From Geothrix sp. SG200 (GTDB taxonomy: Bacteria > Acidobacteriota > Holophagae > Holophagales > Holophagaceae): 64,000 nucleotides of DNA. The position numbers were made by a program, and so were the translations under genes. The stretch covers positions 806,001 through 870,000 of the forward strand of contig NZ_JAKZFR010000001.1 of the NCBI RefSeq assembly GCF_022808935.1. The letters are read 5' to 3'. The notes under the pieces are model-generated. The model was not told the origin of the DNA and searched no databases. It saw nothing but the letters and a program-made list of their open reading frames with translations. Every line of letters begins with the position of its first letter. Position 1 is the stretch's first letter. Positions 28,159 to 38,216 of the stretch are shown piece after piece.

Positions 28159-29025
28159 ATGAAGCTCCGCCTGGCCCTCCTGACCCTTGCGCTGGCCGCC
28201 CTGGCCGCGGGCGGGTACTGGCTGTACCAGGACGCGCTGGTACCGGTGCCGCTGGCTCCAGGTGATGCCCTGTTCGTGCCCGGCCAACCCGAGTTCGGCG
28301 AGGACGAGGCGGTGGTGGAGGCCCTGCTGCCCGCGGGCCCCGGCGTCGAGGCCTTCCTGGCCGCCCAGTCCGACCTCGCCTTGGTGGCGAAGGCGCCGGA
28401 AGGCGAGTGGACGGGACAGTTGCTGTCGACGCTTGAGGGGTCGCGGCATGGTCGCCGGTGGCGCCTCGGGGTCCGGCCAGGGTGGCGGATGCAGGACGGG
28501 ACCGTGCTTGACGCGCCCCGGGTGGCCAAGGCCCTCGAGCCCGACCTGGGAAAGCTGGGAGGAACCTCTCGCCTGATCGATGGCGCCACGCTGGATCTGC
28601 GCTTCAGGACCCCCCAGAAAGGCCTGCCGGACCTGCTCACCCGCTGGCGGGTCCCCGGCAGCGGGCCGTTCGTGCGGCAGGGGATGACACTGACCCGCTT
28701 CGGGCGGTTCACCCCCGGGCGCCCCGGGCTGGCGGGCGTGCGGGTCAGCACCGATCCGGCCCTGCTGGAGAGTCGCGCCTGGGCCGAGGGCCTGGCCGTC
28801 CGCCGCTGGGCCTGGGCCGCGTTCCCCGGGCAGGTCACTCCGGAGGACATGGCGAAGGCCCGTCTCGCCCCCTACGACGAATTCCGCATGAAGGACGGCA
28901 CCGTGTGGTTCCTCTCCCGCCGCATGCGGCGCCTCAGGCCGGATGCCGCGGACTGGACGCGCACACGCCTCTTCGGCGCCTGGCGGAGCAGCACCGAGCT
29001 GCCCTACGATCCGCTGGGGTTCTGA
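28159..29025 (+). CDS. Exported protein resembling a reduced family-5 solute-binding protein
   Basis: 288 aa. An N-terminal hydrophobic segment (residues 4-22) is followed by GYWLYQD, so it is a signal anchor or signal peptide. The segment WRLGVRPGWRMQDGTVLDA and the later LTRWRVPGSGPFVRQG resemble the conserved segments of peptide/nickel-binding proteins (SBP family 5). The usual length is about 500 residues, so a large part is missing. It begins one base after the ltaE stop. No permease is nearby. The assignment rests on two short motifs and is tentative. Confidence 0.6.
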   Translation: MKLRLALLTLALAALAAGGYWLYQDALVPVPLAPGDALFVPGQPEFGEDEAVVEALLPAGPGVEAFLAAQSDLALVAKAPEGEWTGQLLSTLEGSRHGRRWRLGVRPGWRMQDGTVLDAPRVAKALEPDLGKLGGTSRLIDGATLDLRFRTPQKGLPDLLTRWRVPGSGPFVRQGMTLTRFGRFTPGRPGLAGVRVSTDPALLESRAWAEGLAVRRWAWAAFPGQVTPEDMAKARLAPYDEFRMKDGTVWFLSRRMRRLRPDAADWTRTRLFGAWRSSTELPYDPLGF

Positions 29026-29026
29026 C

Positions 29027-29902
29027 CTATTCCAAATTCGCCGACTGCTCCCGGATCTGATCCAGGGCGCCCTTGGCCTCCATGACGGCGCGGGTCATGG
29101 CGATGCGTTTGCACTTGCTGCCGGTGGTGTTGAGTTCGCGGAGGACTTCCTGGCACCACACGTCGATGGCCTTGCCTTCGAGGCGGCCGGCGGTGAGGCG
29201 CTCGGCGAAGTCGTCCAGGTGGGCGGCGAGGCGGGTCAGCTCTTCACGAACGTCCTGGCGTTCGGCCAGGATCCCCGCTTCGGCCAGGAGGCGTTCGGCG
29301 GGGAGCTGGCCGGCGAGGCGCGCGTCCTCCAGGAGCTGCTCGATGCGCTGGCGGTAGAGGCCGGGGAGTTCGGCGGCCTGCTGTTCGGCTTCGGCCTTGA
29401 GGCGTTCGTGCAGGGACCGCAGCCGGGCCAGCCCATCCTCGAAGAACGGCCGCAGGCGCTCGGCTTCGCGGATTCGGCCCGCGTTCCAGAGCTCCAGCAG
29501 GGCGGCCATGGCCTCACGCACGGGGGCCTCCAGCCGCTCCGCCAGATCCGGGTCCGGGGCCTGGAAGGCACCGGGCACCCGGAAGAAGGCCTCCGCCGTC
29601 ATGGGGGGCAGGTTCAGCCATTCGGCGTCCTCCTGCCAGCCCTTGGCGAGGGCGCGCAGCAGGGCGCGGTTCAGGCGAGGCTCGAGAGAAGGGTCGTCCT
29701 GCACCTCCACCGCGAGGTCGAGCTTCCCGCGCGACCCCGCTTCGCGCACCTGGGCGCGGAGACCCGCCTCCAGGGCGAAGAGGGCGGGGGGCAGGCGCAG
29801 GCTGAGATCCAGCGCCTTGTGGTTGACGCTGCGCAGCGTCAGGCGGAGCTGTCCGGCGGCCAGGGGCCGGACGACCTCGGCGAAGGCGGTCATGGATTTC
29901 AT
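29027..29902 (-). CDS. yicC: YicC family endoribonuclease-like protein
   Basis: 291 aa. The N-terminal KSMTAFAEVVRPLAAGQL and SVNHKALDLSLRLPPAL segments, and the C-terminal LNTTGSKCKRIAMTRAVMEAKGALDQIREQ, are hallmarks of YicC/YloC. E. coli YicC has been linked to RNA decay. It is convergent with the SBP-like gene, the stops 1 bp apart. Confidence 0.92.
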   Translation of the reverse strand: MKSMTAFAEVVRPLAAGQLRLTLRSVNHKALDLSLRLPPALFALEAGLRAQVREAGSRGKLDLAVEVQDDPSLEPRLNRALLRALAKGWQEDAEWLNLPPMTAEAFFRVPGAFQAPDPDLAERLEAPVREAMAALLELWNAGRIREAERLRPFFEDGLARLRSLHERLKAEAEQQAAELPGLYRQRIEQLLEDARLAGQLPAERLLAEAGILAERQDVREELTRLAAHLDDFAERLTAGRLEGKAIDVWCQEVLRELNTTGSKCKRIAMTRAVMEAKGALDQIREQSANLE

Positions 29903-29966
29903 GGGCGGAACCTCGGATGCAGGTTGGCCTTCCAGGGTAGCGCCGGCGAGGAGGCTTCATTCAGCT

Positions 29967-30089
29967 GAAAACGCGGAACACGAAGCGCGCGAAGAAAAGC
30001 GCGAAGGATGAAAGGATGCCTTTCTTCGGGCCGGCCTTCCATTCGCGGTCTTCGCGCATTCGTTCGCGCTCTTCGCGTTCCGGTTTTTC
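29967..30089. repeat. Long imperfect inverted repeat with GCGAAGA units
   Basis: The left arm at 29967-30012 is rich in GCGCGAAGA and GCGAAGG units. The right arm at 30042-30089 is its imperfect reverse complement (CTTCGCG units). It fills the gap between leuD and yicC, both leftward. It would form a long hairpin and may separate the two transcripts. No gene is seen in the gap. Confidence 0.6.
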
Positions 30090-30098
30090 CGATGGATC

Positions 30099-30701
30099 TC
30101 AGCGCCCGCTCACGGCCAGCCAGGGCGCCTCGGCGCGACGGCGGGTCTCGTAGGCCTCGATGTCGGCGAGGTTCGCCTCGCTGCGCTTGATCTCGTCCAG
30201 GCCCTCCAGCAGGGTCGTCTTGCGCGCCGGCTCGATCTCGAAACGGAAGGACCGCCCGCCGCCGGAGATGGTCTGGGCCGGCAGGTCCACGGTGAGGGGG
30301 CCCTCCGCTTCCGCGAGCTGCGCGATCTGCTCCGCAGGCAGGACCACAGGGAGGATCCCGTTGGCGAAGCAGTTGTTGAAGAAGATGTCGGCGAAGCTGG
30401 GGGCGACGACGCAGCGGATGCCGAAGTCAAGCAGGGCCCAGGGGGCGTGCTCGCGGCTGGAGCCGCAGCCGAAGTTCGGGCCCGAGAGCAGGATGGTGGC
30501 CTGCCGATAGGGCTCGCGGTTCAGCAGGAAATCCGGAAGCTCCCGTCCCTCGGGGCTGTAGCGGATCTCGTGGAAGAGGTGGCGGCCCAGGCCCGAGCGC
30601 ACCAGCGTGGTGAGGAACTGCTTGGGGATGATGAGGTCCGTGTCCACGTTGGCGCGGAGGAGGGGCGCGGCGATGCCCGTGAGGGTGGTGAAGGCTTTCA
30701 T
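30099..30701 (-). CDS. leuD: 3-isopropylmalate dehydratase small subunit
   Basis: 200 aa from ATG 30701. LeuC-LeuD isomerises 2-isopropylmalate to 3-isopropylmalate in leucine synthesis. [17 protein letters not shown] near the start and [15 protein letters not shown] are the small-subunit signatures. The start overlaps the leuC stop (ATGA), giving 1:1 coupled translation. An open frame to 31580 is a shadow over leuC. Confidence 0.96.
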   Translation of the reverse strand: MKAFTTLTGIAAPLLRANVDTDLIIPKQFLTTLVRSGLGRHLFHEIRYSPEGRELPDFLLNREPYRQATILLSGPNFGCGSSREHAPWALLDFGIRCVVAPSFADIFFNNCFANGILPVVLPAEQIAQLAEAEGPLTVDLPAQTISGGGRSFRFEIEPARKTTLLEGLDEIKRSEANLADIEAYETRRRAEAPWLAVSGR

Positions 30702-32110
30702 CGCGGCACCTCCATGCGGCGGACATCCGTGAAGTGGCCCGCCACGGCGGCGGCGGCGGCCATGCCCGGGCTCACCAGATGGGTGCGGCTGCCGCGGCCC
30801 TGGCGGCCCTCGAAGTTGCGGTTGCTGGTGCTGGCACAGCGCACGCCGGCCGCCAGCCGGTCCTCGTTCATGCCGAGGCACATGCTGCAGCCGGGCTGGC
30901 GCCACTCGAAGCCAGCCTCGAGGAAGACGCGGTCCAGGCCCTCGGCCTCGGCCTGCCTCTTCACCAGGCCGGAGCCGGGCACCACCAGAGCCCGTACGCC
31001 CGAAGCCACCTTCCGGCCTCTCGCGACGAGCGCGGCTTCGCGAAGATCCTCGATGCGGCCGTTGGTGCAGGAGCCGATGAACACCGCCTGGATGGGAATG
31101 GCCTCCATGGGCGTGCCCGGCTCCAGGCCCATGTAGTCCAGGGCGCGCAGGATGGCCTCCCGTTCCTCCGCGTTGCGGGCCTGGGCGGGATCCGGCACGC
31201 GGCCCGTGATGTCGGTGACCCACTGGGGGCTCGTGCCCCAGGTGACCTGGGGGGCCATGCCGCGGAGGTCCACCACCACCTCCTGGTCGAAGGCGGCGCC
31301 GGGATCGGAGGCGAGCGTGCGCCAGTGGGCCACGGCAGCGTCCCACAGCTCGCCCTTCGGAGCGAGAGGCCGGTCCGCCACGTAGGCGAAGGTGGTGTCG
31401 TCCGGGGCCACCAGGCCCGCGCGCGCGCCGCCCTCGATGCTCATGTTGCAGAGGGTCATGCGGCCTTCCATGGTGAGCGCGCGGACGGCGGGGCCCGTGT
31501 ACTCCATCACGCAGCCGGTGCCGCCGGCGGTGCCGATCTGGCCGATGAGGCGCAGGGCCATGTCCTTGGCGCCCGTCCACTCGGGAAGGTCCCCCTCGAA
31601 GCGCACCCGCAGGTTCTTCGAGCGGCGCTGGGGCAGGGTCTGGGTGGCCATGACATGCTCGACCTCGCTGGTGCCGATGCCGAAGGCCAGGGCCCCGAAG
31701 GCGCCGTGGGTGCTGGTGTGGCTGTCCCCGCAGACCACGGTGGTGCCGGGCAGCGTGAAGCCCTGCTCGGGCCCCACCACGTGGACGATGCCCTGGCGGT
31801 CATCCAGGAGGGGGATGTAGGGCACGCCGTGGGCCTTCACGTTGGCTTCCAGGGCTTCCACCTGGAGGCGGCAGGTCTCGTCGGCGATGCCCTTCTCGCG
31901 GTCGACGGTGGGCACGTTGTGGTCCGCCACCGACAGGATGTTCGCGGGGCGACGCAGGGCGCGCCCGGCCAGGACGAGGCCTTCGAAGGCCTGGGGGCTG
32001 GTGACCTCGTGGACCAGGTGGCGGTCGATGTAGATCAGGCTGGTGCCGTCGGCGCGGTTGGCCACCAGGTGCTCGTCCCAGATCTTGTCGTAGAGGGTGC
32101 GCGGGCTCAT
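30698..32110 (-). CDS. leuC: 3-isopropylmalate dehydratase large subunit
   Basis: 470 aa, the standard length. The [4Fe-4S] ligands are Cys in FIGSCTNGR and in [25 protein letters not shown] is the aconitase signature. The start overlaps the stop of the LysR-type regulator gene (ATGA), and its stop overlaps the leuD start, so lysR-leuC-leuD is a translationally coupled operon. Confidence 0.97.
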   Translation of the reverse strand: MSPRTLYDKIWDEHLVANRADGTSLIYIDRHLVHEVTSPQAFEGLVLAGRALRRPANILSVADHNVPTVDREKGIADETCRLQVEALEANVKAHGVPYIPLLDDRQGIVHVVGPEQGFTLPGTTVVCGDSHTSTHGAFGALAFGIGTSEVEHVMATQTLPQRRSKNLRVRFEGDLPEWTGAKDMALRLIGQIGTAGGTGCVMEYTGPAVRALTMEGRMTLCNMSIEGGARAGLVAPDDTTFAYVADRPLAPKGELWDAAVAHWRTLASDPGAAFDQEVVVDLRGMAPQVTWGTSPQWVTDITGRVPDPAQARNAEEREAILRALDYMGLEPGTPMEAIPIQAVFIGSCTNGRIEDLREAALVARGRKVASGVRALVVPGSGLVKRQAEAEGLDRVFLEAGFEWRQPGCSMCLGMNEDRLAAGVRCASTSNRNFEGRQGRGSRTHLVSPGMAAAAAVAGHFTDVRRMEVPR

Positions 32111-33027
32111 GGGCTCTTCCTTGCTGGAGCGGGGTCGGGGTGGTCGAAGTCGATGGCGCGGATCAGGTCGAGGAAGGCCCGCGTGGCGGGGGACAGGGCC
32201 GCCTCGCGGCGGGTGACGATGCGAATGAGCTTCTCCACCTGGAGCTCGCGGACGGGGATCTCCACCACCCGGCCCTCGCGGACGGCGGCGGTGGTGGTCA
32301 TGCGGGGCAGGATGGCCAGTCCGGCTCCCAGGCTCACGAACTCCAGGATGGTGGCGATGGAGGCCAGCTCCATGGTGAGGCGCAGGGGGGTGTTGCAGCG
32401 GGCGAACAGCTCGATGATAGCGGTCCGGGTGGGCGTGGGCGCGTTGTGGGCCACGAAGCGCTCCTCCCCCAGGTCCGTGATGCTGACGTTCTTCCGCTTC
32501 GCGAGTCGGTGTCCGGGCGGGACCACGAGCACCATGCGGTCCCGGTGGATGACCTCGCTCACCAGCTCGGGATGGAGGGCGTCGTAGGAGACGAAGCCCA
32601 CGTCCAGCCGGCGCTCCAGCACCTCGGTGGGGATGCGCTCCGAGGTCTGGCGGTAGGCCTGGATCTTGATGGCGGGCCAGGCCTGCTGGTAGGCCAGGAG
32701 GATCCGGGGGAGCAGGAACTCGGACACGCTCTCGTTGGCGCCCACGTTCAGCCGGCCCTGCTGGAGGCCCTTCAGGGCCCCGAAGGTGTCGAGGATCTCC
32801 TGGCGCAGGTCGAACATGCGCTGGGCCAGGGGGAGCAGGGTGGCGCCCGCGTCTGTGAGGGTGCCGCCCTTGGTGGTGCGGTCCACCAGGGTCTCGCCCA
32901 GCTCCTCCTCGAGGCGCTTCAGGGCGAGGCTCACGGCGGGCTGGGTGCGGAAGAGACGCTCCGCCGCGCGGGAGAAGCTCTTCTCGCGCGCGACCACCAG
33001 GAACGTTTCCAGCTGTCCGAGGTCCAT
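32107..33027 (-). CDS. LysR-type transcriptional regulator of the leucine genes
   Basis: 306 aa. The N-terminal winged helix is [28 protein letters not shown]-like (residues 5-32), followed by the linker helix and a periplasmic-binding-like effector domain. It is the first gene of the leuCD operon and divergent from leuA, so it is well placed to control both. The effector is likely a leucine-pathway intermediate such as 2-isopropylmalate; this is an inference from position only. Confidence 0.88.
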   Translation of the reverse strand: MDLGQLETFLVVAREKSFSRAAERLFRTQPAVSLALKRLEEELGETLVDRTTKGGTLTDAGATLLPLAQRMFDLRQEILDTFGALKGLQQGRLNVGANESVSEFLLPRILLAYQQAWPAIKIQAYRQTSERIPTEVLERRLDVGFVSYDALHPELVSEVIHRDRMVLVVPPGHRLAKRKNVSITDLGEERFVAHNAPTPTRTAIIELFARCNTPLRLTMELASIATILEFVSLGAGLAILPRMTTTAAVREGRVVEIPVRELQVEKLIRIVTRREAALSPATRAFLDLIRAIDFDHPDPAPARKSP

Positions 33028-33055
33028 GGACCCTCCGTCGGGAAGTGTAGGGTTT

Positions 33056-33079
33056 TAAGTATTACTTATGTAATCATAA
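33056..33079. promoter_or_regulatory. Candidate LysR-regulator operator in the lysR-leuA divergent region
   Basis: In the 132-bp AT-rich gap, TAAGT-ATT-ACTTA (33056-33068) is a perfect inverted repeat, overlapped by TTATG-TAAT-CATAA (33066-33079). Both have the A/T-rich dyad form expected of LysR boxes. A poly-A tract follows and could hold the leuA promoter. Whether one or both dyads are used is not known. Confidence 0.5.
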
Positions 33080-33159
33080 AAAAAATTAAATGTATTTATG
33101 GGCTGGATGGGAGGATCTTTTGGTGATCCCTCCGGCCCCGGCCGGTCCAGGAGTCCTTT

Positions 33160-34722
33160 ATGGGCAGTGAGCGGATCGCCATCTTCGACACCACCCTCCG
33201 CGACGGAGAGCAGTCGCCGGGCTGCAGCATGAACCTGGACGAGAAGCTGCTGATGGCGCGCCAGCTGGAGGCCCTGGGCGTGGATGTCATCGAGGCCGGC
33301 TTCCCGGTGGCCTCCGAGGATGACTTCGCCGCCGTGCAGGCCGTGGCCCGGGAGTGCCGGAAGCCCGTCATCGCCGCCCTCTGCCGCGCCCTTCCCAGGG
33401 ACATCGAGCGCGCCTGGCAGGCGGTCTCCGGCGCCGCCCGGCCGCGCATCCACACCTTCCTGGCCACGTCGGACATCCACCTGGAGTACAAGCTCCAGAA
33501 GACCCGCGAAGAGGCCCTGGCCATGATCCGCGAGGGCGTGCGGACGGCCAAGGGCTTCACGCCGGACGTGGAGTTCTCGGCCGAGGACGCCACCCGCAGC
33601 GACTGGGACTTCCTGGTGGCGGTGTTCACCGCGGCCATCGAGGAGGGGGCGACCGTCCTCAACGTGCCCGACACCGTGGGCTACACCGTGCCCGACGAGT
33701 ACGGCCGCCTCATCCGGTACCTGCGGGACAAGGTTCCGGGCATCGAAGGCGTCACCATCAGCGTCCACTGCCACAACGACCTGGGCCTGGCCGTGGCGAA
33801 CTCCCTGGCGGCCGTGGCCGCGGGGGCCCGCCAGGTGGAGTGCACGGTGAACGGCATCGGCGAGCGGGCCGGTAACGCCGCCCTCGAGGAAGTGGTCATG
33901 GCGCTGTCCGTGCGCCGGGACGCGCTGCCTTACGAGACGGGCATCCACCGGGAGGTGATCACCCGCGCCAGCCAGACCCTCGCCAACATCACCGGCGTCC
34001 AGGTGCAGCCCAACAAGGCCATCGTGGGGAAGAACGCCTTCGCCCATGAGAGCGGCATCCACCAGCACGGCATGCTGAGCCACCGCTCCACCTACGAGAT
34101 CATGACCCCCGAATCCGTCGGGGCGAACCGCACCAGCCTGGTGCTGGGCAAGCACTCGGGCCGCCACGCCCTGGGCAAGCGCTTCGAGGAGCTGGGCTAT
34201 CCCCTGGACAAGGCGGCCCTGGAGAAGGCCTACAAGCTCTTCACCAAGCTCAGCGACCAGAAGAAAGAGATCTTCGACGAGGACCTCCTGACCATCGTCC
34301 GCGACGGGCTCGCGCACATTCCCGAGGCCTTCAAGCTCCGCGCGGTGCAGGCCACGGCGGGCACCGCCATGTTCGCCACGGCCCTGGTCACCCTGGCCGG
34401 CGAGGCGGGGGAGGCCACGGAGACCGCCATGGGCGACGGCCCTGTCAACGCGGTCTTCGCGGCGGTGGACAAGCTCACGGGCCTGAAGGGGAAGCTCGTG
34501 GATTTCCGGATGCATTCCATCACGGGCGGCGCGGACGCGGTGGGGGAGGTGTTCGTCCAGGTCGAGTTCGGCGGCGTCGTCCAAGGGGGGAAGGGCGCCA
34601 GCACGGACATTGTCGAGGCCAGCGCCCGGGCCTACCTGAACGCCTCCAACAAGGTGCTGTTCGCACGCCGCTCCGCCGAGACGCCCGCCGCCGGTCCCGT
34701 CCGCCGCCAGGAGGTGATGTGA
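33160..34722 (+). CDS. leuA: 2-isopropylmalate synthase
   Basis: 520 aa, full-length class with a C-terminal regulatory domain. [16 protein letters not shown] is the active-site/metal segment and [15 protein letters not shown] the metal-binding His pair. The last 130 residues form the LeuA dimer allosteric domain where leucine binds. It condenses acetyl-CoA with 2-oxoisovalerate. The stop overlaps the following small ORF (TGATG). Confidence 0.97.
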   Translation: MGSERIAIFDTTLRDGEQSPGCSMNLDEKLLMARQLEALGVDVIEAGFPVASEDDFAAVQAVARECRKPVIAALCRALPRDIERAWQAVSGAARPRIHTFLATSDIHLEYKLQKTREEALAMIREGVRTAKGFTPDVEFSAEDATRSDWDFLVAVFTAAIEEGATVLNVPDTVGYTVPDEYGRLIRYLRDKVPGIEGVTISVHCHNDLGLAVANSLAAVAAGARQVECTVNGIGERAGNAALEEVVMALSVRRDALPYETGIHREVITRASQTLANITGVQVQPNKAIVGKNAFAHESGIHQHGMLSHRSTYEIMTPESVGANRTSLVLGKHSGRHALGKRFEELGYPLDKAALEKAYKLFTKLSDQKKEIFDEDLLTIVRDGLAHIPEAFKLRAVQATAGTAMFATALVTLAGEAGEATETAMGDGPVNAVFAAVDKLTGLKGKLVDFRMHSITGGADAVGEVFVQVEFGGVVQGGKGASTDIVEASARAYLNASNKVLFARRSAETPAAGPVRRQEVM

Positions 34723-34853
34723 TGAAGGAAACCCTGCCGCAAGGCCTTGAATCCGCCGACGCCAGGACGGACATTGCCGTCCAGGCCGCCGCGCTGCCCG
34801 CCCCGCCCCCGGAGGACGGGGCGGACGCTGACCAGTACCTCTGGGGAGTCTGA
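34722..34853 (+). CDS. Small ORF of 43 aa between leuA and leuB
   Basis: The ATG at 34722 shares one base with the leuA stop (TGATG), and its TGA at 34851-34853 is 2 bp before the GTG of leuB, whose GGGGAG ribosome site lies in its last codons. It begins [15 protein letters not shown] and ends DQYLWGV. It is not rich in leucine codons, so a leader-peptide role is doubtful. A GC-rich inverted pair (GCCCCG / CGGGGC) lies within its 3' half. It may only keep ribosomes moving into leuB. No family recognised. Confidence 0.5.
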   Translation: MKETLPQGLESADARTDIAVQAAALPAPPPEDGADADQYLWGV

Positions 34854-34855
34854 AC

Positions 34856-35992
34856 GTGGAAGCCCGCATCACCCTTCTTCCCGGCGACGGCGTGGGCCCT
34901 GAAGTGGTCCGCGAGGCGGCCGCCTGCCTCGCCGCCGTGGCCAAGGCCTTCGGCCACCAGTTCCACCTGGAGGAGGCCCTCGTCGGCGGGGCGGCCGTGG
35001 ACGCCACGGGCGATCCGCTGCCGGCGGACACCCTCGCCGCGTGCCAGGCCAGTGACGCCGTCCTGCTGGGCGCCGTGGGCGGGCCCGCCTGGGACCGCCA
35101 CCCGCGCGAGCAGCGGCCCGAGTCGGGCCTGCTGCGCCTGCGGCGCGCCCTGGGCCTCTACGCCAACCTGCGCCCCGTCAAGGTCCATCCGGCCCTGGAG
35201 GATGCCTCGCCGCTCCGCCCGGAGGTGGTGCACGGCACGGACCTGATGATCGTCCGGGAGCTGGGCGGCGGCCTCTATTTCGGAGAGCCCCGGTCCTTCT
35301 CGGAGGAGCGGGCCGTGAACACGCTGCCGTACACCCGCACCGAGGTCGAGCAGGTCGCCCGGGTGGCCTTCGAGCTGGCCGCCTCCAGGCGGCGGCTGCT
35401 GGTTTCCGTGGACAAGGCCAACGTGCTGGAGACCTCCCGCCTCTGGCGGCAGGTGGTGGATGAGCTCGCGCCCGCCTATCCCACGGTCAAGGTCAGCCAC
35501 GCCTACGTGGACAGCTTCGCCATGGCCCTCATCACCCGGCCCCGCGACTTCGACGTGGTACTGACGGAGAACCTCTTCGGGGACATCCTCAGCGACGAAG
35601 CCGCGGTGCTCGCGGGCTCGCTGGGCCTGCTGCCCTCGGCGAGCCTGGGTGGTCCCGTAGGACTCTACGAGCCCATCCACGGCTCTGCGCCGGACATCGC
35701 CGGGAAGGACGCGGCCAACCCCATCGGCACCATCCTCTCGGCGGCCATGCTGCTCCGCCACAGCCTCCGGCTCGAGGCGGAGGCCCGCGCCCTGGAATCC
35801 GCGGTGGACTGCGTCCTCAAGGGCGGCCATGGCACCTCGGACCTGGGGGGCCTCAAGCACCATCACGGCACCCAGGCCCTGGGCGCCAAGGTCCGCGACG
35901 CCATCCGCCCCCCCGGCGCCAAGGGTGCCCGGCTGGCTGACTCCGCCTACGCCTGGTGCGGCTCGCCCGAGGGCGCCCGCCACCATCTTTGA
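34856..35992 (+). CDS. leuB: 3-isopropylmalate dehydrogenase
   Basis: 378 aa from GTG 34856. It oxidatively decarboxylates 3-isopropylmalate with NAD. The N-terminal [17 protein letters not shown], the substrate region [15 protein letters not shown] and the [12 protein letters not shown] plus [16 protein letters not shown] segments are all present. A leaky open frame on the other strand is a shadow. Confidence 0.96.
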   Translation: MEARITLLPGDGVGPEVVREAAACLAAVAKAFGHQFHLEEALVGGAAVDATGDPLPADTLAACQASDAVLLGAVGGPAWDRHPREQRPESGLLRLRRALGLYANLRPVKVHPALEDASPLRPEVVHGTDLMIVRELGGGLYFGEPRSFSEERAVNTLPYTRTEVEQVARVAFELAASRRRLLVSVDKANVLETSRLWRQVVDELAPAYPTVKVSHAYVDSFAMALITRPRDFDVVLTENLFGDILSDEAAVLAGSLGLLPSASLGGPVGLYEPIHGSAPDIAGKDAANPIGTILSAAMLLRHSLRLEAEARALESAVDCVLKGGHGTSDLGGLKHHHGTQALGAKVRDAIRPPGAKGARLADSAYAWCGSPEGARHHL

Positions 35993-36015
35993 ACCCCCGA
36001 CCCGGAACCCGACCC

Positions 36016-36120
36016 ATGCTCCCCGTCTCCGCCTCCGCCGACGCGACCCCCACCTTCGTGGTAGGGACCATCGGCGTGATTTCCGGGCTGCCTGGGCTGG
36101 TTCTGCGGCTGACGGGCTAG
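36016..36120 (+). CDS. Branched-chain attenuator leader peptide 1
   Basis: 34 aa. Twelve of 34 residues are Leu, Val or Ile, and ten of these lie in the stretch FVVGTIGVISGLPGLVLRL. The TAG stop at 36118-36120 is followed by a GGGCGGGG run that can pair with the left arm of the terminator, as an antiterminator would. It starts 23 bp after the leuB stop with no ribosome site. Stalling at these codons when branched-chain aminoacyl-tRNA is short would favour read-through into ilvD. Confidence 0.75.
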   Translation: MLPVSASADATPTFVVGTIGVISGLPGLVLRLTG

Positions 36121-36147
36121 GGGCGGGGACGGCAGCATCCGGATCCC

Positions 36148-36172
36148 GGCCCCGCACCCAGGCGGGGCCTTT
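36148..36172 (+). terminator. Attenuator terminator 1
   Basis: GGCCCCGC (36148-36155) pairs with GCGGGGCC (36162-36169) around a 6-nt loop and is followed by TTTCC. An upstream GCGGGG at 36123-36128 can pair with the same CCCCGC, giving the competing antiterminator. Confidence 0.75.
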
Positions 36173-36248
36173 CCACATCGACACGACCCCTTGAACAGAG
36201 GTTCTCCTGAGGATTTCCATGACTCCCCGATATGGCCTGACTTCACGG

Positions 36249-36277
36249 TTGACTTTTCCCGCGCCATCCCCAAGACT
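36249..36277 (+). promoter_or_regulatory. Candidate promoter for leader peptide 2
   Basis: TTGACT (36249-36254; five of six consensus bases) is followed after 17 bp by AAGACT (36272-36277; three of six). Transcription would start just before the ATG of leader 2 at 36286, which has no ribosome site, so the peptide could be read from a near-leaderless message. Confidence 0.4.
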
Positions 36278-36285
36278 CATCGCCC

Positions 36286-36411
36286 ATGAGTCTCTCCCAC
36301 CCCGTCCACTCGGCTGCCGCGGCGATGTCGCCCGCGGTGGTGCGCCCCGTGGCCGGCCTGGTGGGCATTCCCGCCGTGCTGATGATTAGCGGCGAGGTGG
36401 GGGCCTTCTAG
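36286..36411 (+). CDS. Branched-chain attenuator leader peptide 2
   Basis: 41 aa. Twelve residues are Leu, Val or Ile, clustered in [18 protein letters not shown]. The TAG at 36409-36411 is followed by terminator 2. It is different in sequence from leader 1 but has the same plan and the same type of following hairpin, so the unit is probably an old duplication. No ribosome site is seen. Confidence 0.75.
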   Translation: MSLSHPVHSAAAAMSPAVVRPVAGLVGIPAVLMISGEVGAF

Positions 36412-36435
36412 ACGTTCTCGGAACCAACCGAAACC

Positions 36436-36466
36436 GGCCCCGCACCTCGAACGATGCGGGGCCTTT
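36436..36466 (+). terminator. Attenuator terminator 2
   Basis: GGCCCCGCA (36436-36444) pairs with TGCGGGGCC (36455-36463) around a 10-nt loop and is followed by TTTCCACATC, the same tail as terminator 1. It lies 51 bp before the ilvD start. Confidence 0.75.
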
Positions 36467-36517
36467 CCACATCCGGTCCTGCACCCCGAGGTCGGTGGCC
36501 TTCCACAGAGGAAGACC

Positions 36518-38206
36518 ATGTCAGACGCAGGACAACCGCTCAACCGCCGCAGCCGGGTCATCACCCAGGGCCCCGATCGCGCCCCGGCCCGGGCCATGCT
36601 CAAGGCCATCGGCTTTACGGACGAGGACCTGGCGAAGCCCATCATCGGCATCGCGAACACCTGGACCGAGATCGGTCCCTGCAACTACCACCTGCAGGCG
36701 CTGGCGGAGCGCGTGAAGGCGGGCGTCCGCGCCGCCGGCGGCACGCCCATGGAGTTCTGCACCGTCTCCATCAGCGACGGCATCACCATGGGCACCGAGG
36801 GCATGAAGGCCTCCCTGGTGAGCCGCGAGGTCATCGCCGACTCCATCGAGCTGGTGGCCCGGGGCAACGCCTTCGACGGCCTGGTCTGTCTCTCCGGCTG
36901 CGACAAGACCAACCCCGGCGTGGCCATGGCTCTGGCCCGGCTCGACATTCCGGGCCTGATCCTCTACGGCGGCTCCACGGCCTCGGGGCACTGCGGCGGC
37001 AAGGACCTCACGGTGCAGGATGTCTTCGAGGCCGTGGGCGCCCACAGCGCCGGCAAGCTGGACGACGCGGGCCTCAAGGAAGTGGAGGATGCGGCCTGTC
37101 CCGGGGCCGGTGCCTGTGGCGGCCAGTTCACCGCCAACACCATGTCCGCCAGCCTGGAGCTCATCGGCCTGAGCCCCATGGGCCTCAACGGCATCCCGGC
37201 GGAGGATCCCCGCAAAGGCGAGGCCGCTGAGACCTGTGGACGCCTGGTGATGGAGCTGCTGAAGCGCGATCTGCGCCCCAGCGCCATCCTCACCCGCGAG
37301 GCCTTCGAGAACGCCGTGGCGGCCGTGGCGGCCACGGGCGGCTCCACCAATGCCGTGCTGCACTACCTGGCCCTGGCCCGGGAGGCGGGCGTGCCCTTCA
37401 CGCTGGAGGACTTCGACCGCGTCAGCACGCGCACCCCGCTGCTGGCGGACATGAAGCCCGGCGGGCGGTTTATGGCGCCGGACCTCCACGCCGCGGGCGG
37501 CATCCGCCTGGTGGCCAACCGCCTGCTGGAGGGCGGCCTCATCCACGGCGCGGCCCTGACTGTGACCGGCCGCACGCTGGGCGAGGAGCTGGCCGGCGCG
37601 CCGGAGACGCCGGGGCAGGAGGTGGTGCGCTCCTTCGACCGGCCCCTGAAGCCCAGCGGTGGCCTCGTGATCCTGCGGGGCAGCCTAGCGCCGGAGGGCT
37701 GCGTCATCAAGGTGGCGGGCCACGAGCGCCTGCACCACACGGGCCCGGCGCGGGTCTTCGAGCACGAGGAGGACGCCTTCGCGGCCGTGCAGGCGGGCCG
37801 CATCGATCCCGGCGACGTGGTGGTGATCCGTTACGAGGGCCCGAAGGGTGGCCCCGGCATGCGCGAGATGCTGGGCGTCACCGCGGCCCTGGTGGGCGCG
37901 GGGCTCGGCGAGTCCGTGGCGCTCCTCACCGACGGCCGGTTCTCAGGGGCCACCCGGGGTCTCATGGCGGGCCATGTGGCCCCGGAAGCGGCCGTGGGCG
38001 GCCCCATCGCCCTGGTGCGCGAGGGGGACACGGTGGTCTTTGACATTCCCACTCGGCGGCTGGACCTGAAGGTGCCCGAAGACGAGCTGGCCCGGCGCCG
38101 GGCCGAGTGGAAGGCCCCGGCGCCGCGCTACCGGACGGGCGTCTTCGCCAAGTACGCCGCCACGGTCGCCAGCGCGGCCGAGGGCGCCATCACCCTGGCC
38201 CAGTGA
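36518..38206 (+). CDS. ilvD: Dihydroxy-acid dehydratase
   Basis: 562 aa. It dehydrates 2,3-dihydroxy-3-methylbutanoate (and the methylpentanoate) to the 2-oxoacid in valine and isoleucine synthesis. Iron-sulfur and Mg ligands are seen in [15 protein letters not shown] and [14 protein letters not shown]. The first gene after the double leader region. The ilvB ribosome site AAGGAGG starts right at its stop. Confidence 0.97.
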   Translation: MSDAGQPLNRRSRVITQGPDRAPARAMLKAIGFTDEDLAKPIIGIANTWTEIGPCNYHLQALAERVKAGVRAAGGTPMEFCTVSISDGITMGTEGMKASLVSREVIADSIELVARGNAFDGLVCLSGCDKTNPGVAMALARLDIPGLILYGGSTASGHCGGKDLTVQDVFEAVGAHSAGKLDDAGLKEVEDAACPGAGACGGQFTANTMSASLELIGLSPMGLNGIPAEDPRKGEAAETCGRLVMELLKRDLRPSAILTREAFENAVAAVAATGGSTNAVLHYLALAREAGVPFTLEDFDRVSTRTPLLADMKPGGRFMAPDLHAAGGIRLVANRLLEGGLIHGAALTVTGRTLGEELAGAPETPGQEVVRSFDRPLKPSGGLVILRGSLAPEGCVIKVAGHERLHHTGPARVFEHEEDAFAAVQAGRIDPGDVVVIRYEGPKGGPGMREMLGVTAALVGAGLGESVALLTDGRFSGATRGLMAGHVAPEAAVGGPIALVREGDTVVFDIPTRRLDLKVPEDELARRRAEWKAPAPRYRTGVFAKYAATVASAAEGAITLAQ

Positions 38207-38216
38207 AGGAGGGACC

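Larger units (their letters stand above)
35993..36517. other. 525-bp ilv leader region with two peptide-terminator units
   Basis: The region between leuB and ilvD holds no enzyme gene. It holds two short Val/Leu/Ile-rich reading frames (36016-36120, 36286-36411), each followed by a GGCCCCGC / GCGGGGCC hairpin and TTTCCACATC. A candidate promoter lies between the two units. Confidence 0.8.

Noticed and set aside
36219-36388. A 56-codon frame from ATG 36219 between the two ilv leaders
   Set aside because: It has a fair ribosome site, but it is Arg/Pro/Gly-rich, overlaps leader 2 in another frame and has few branched-chain codons.
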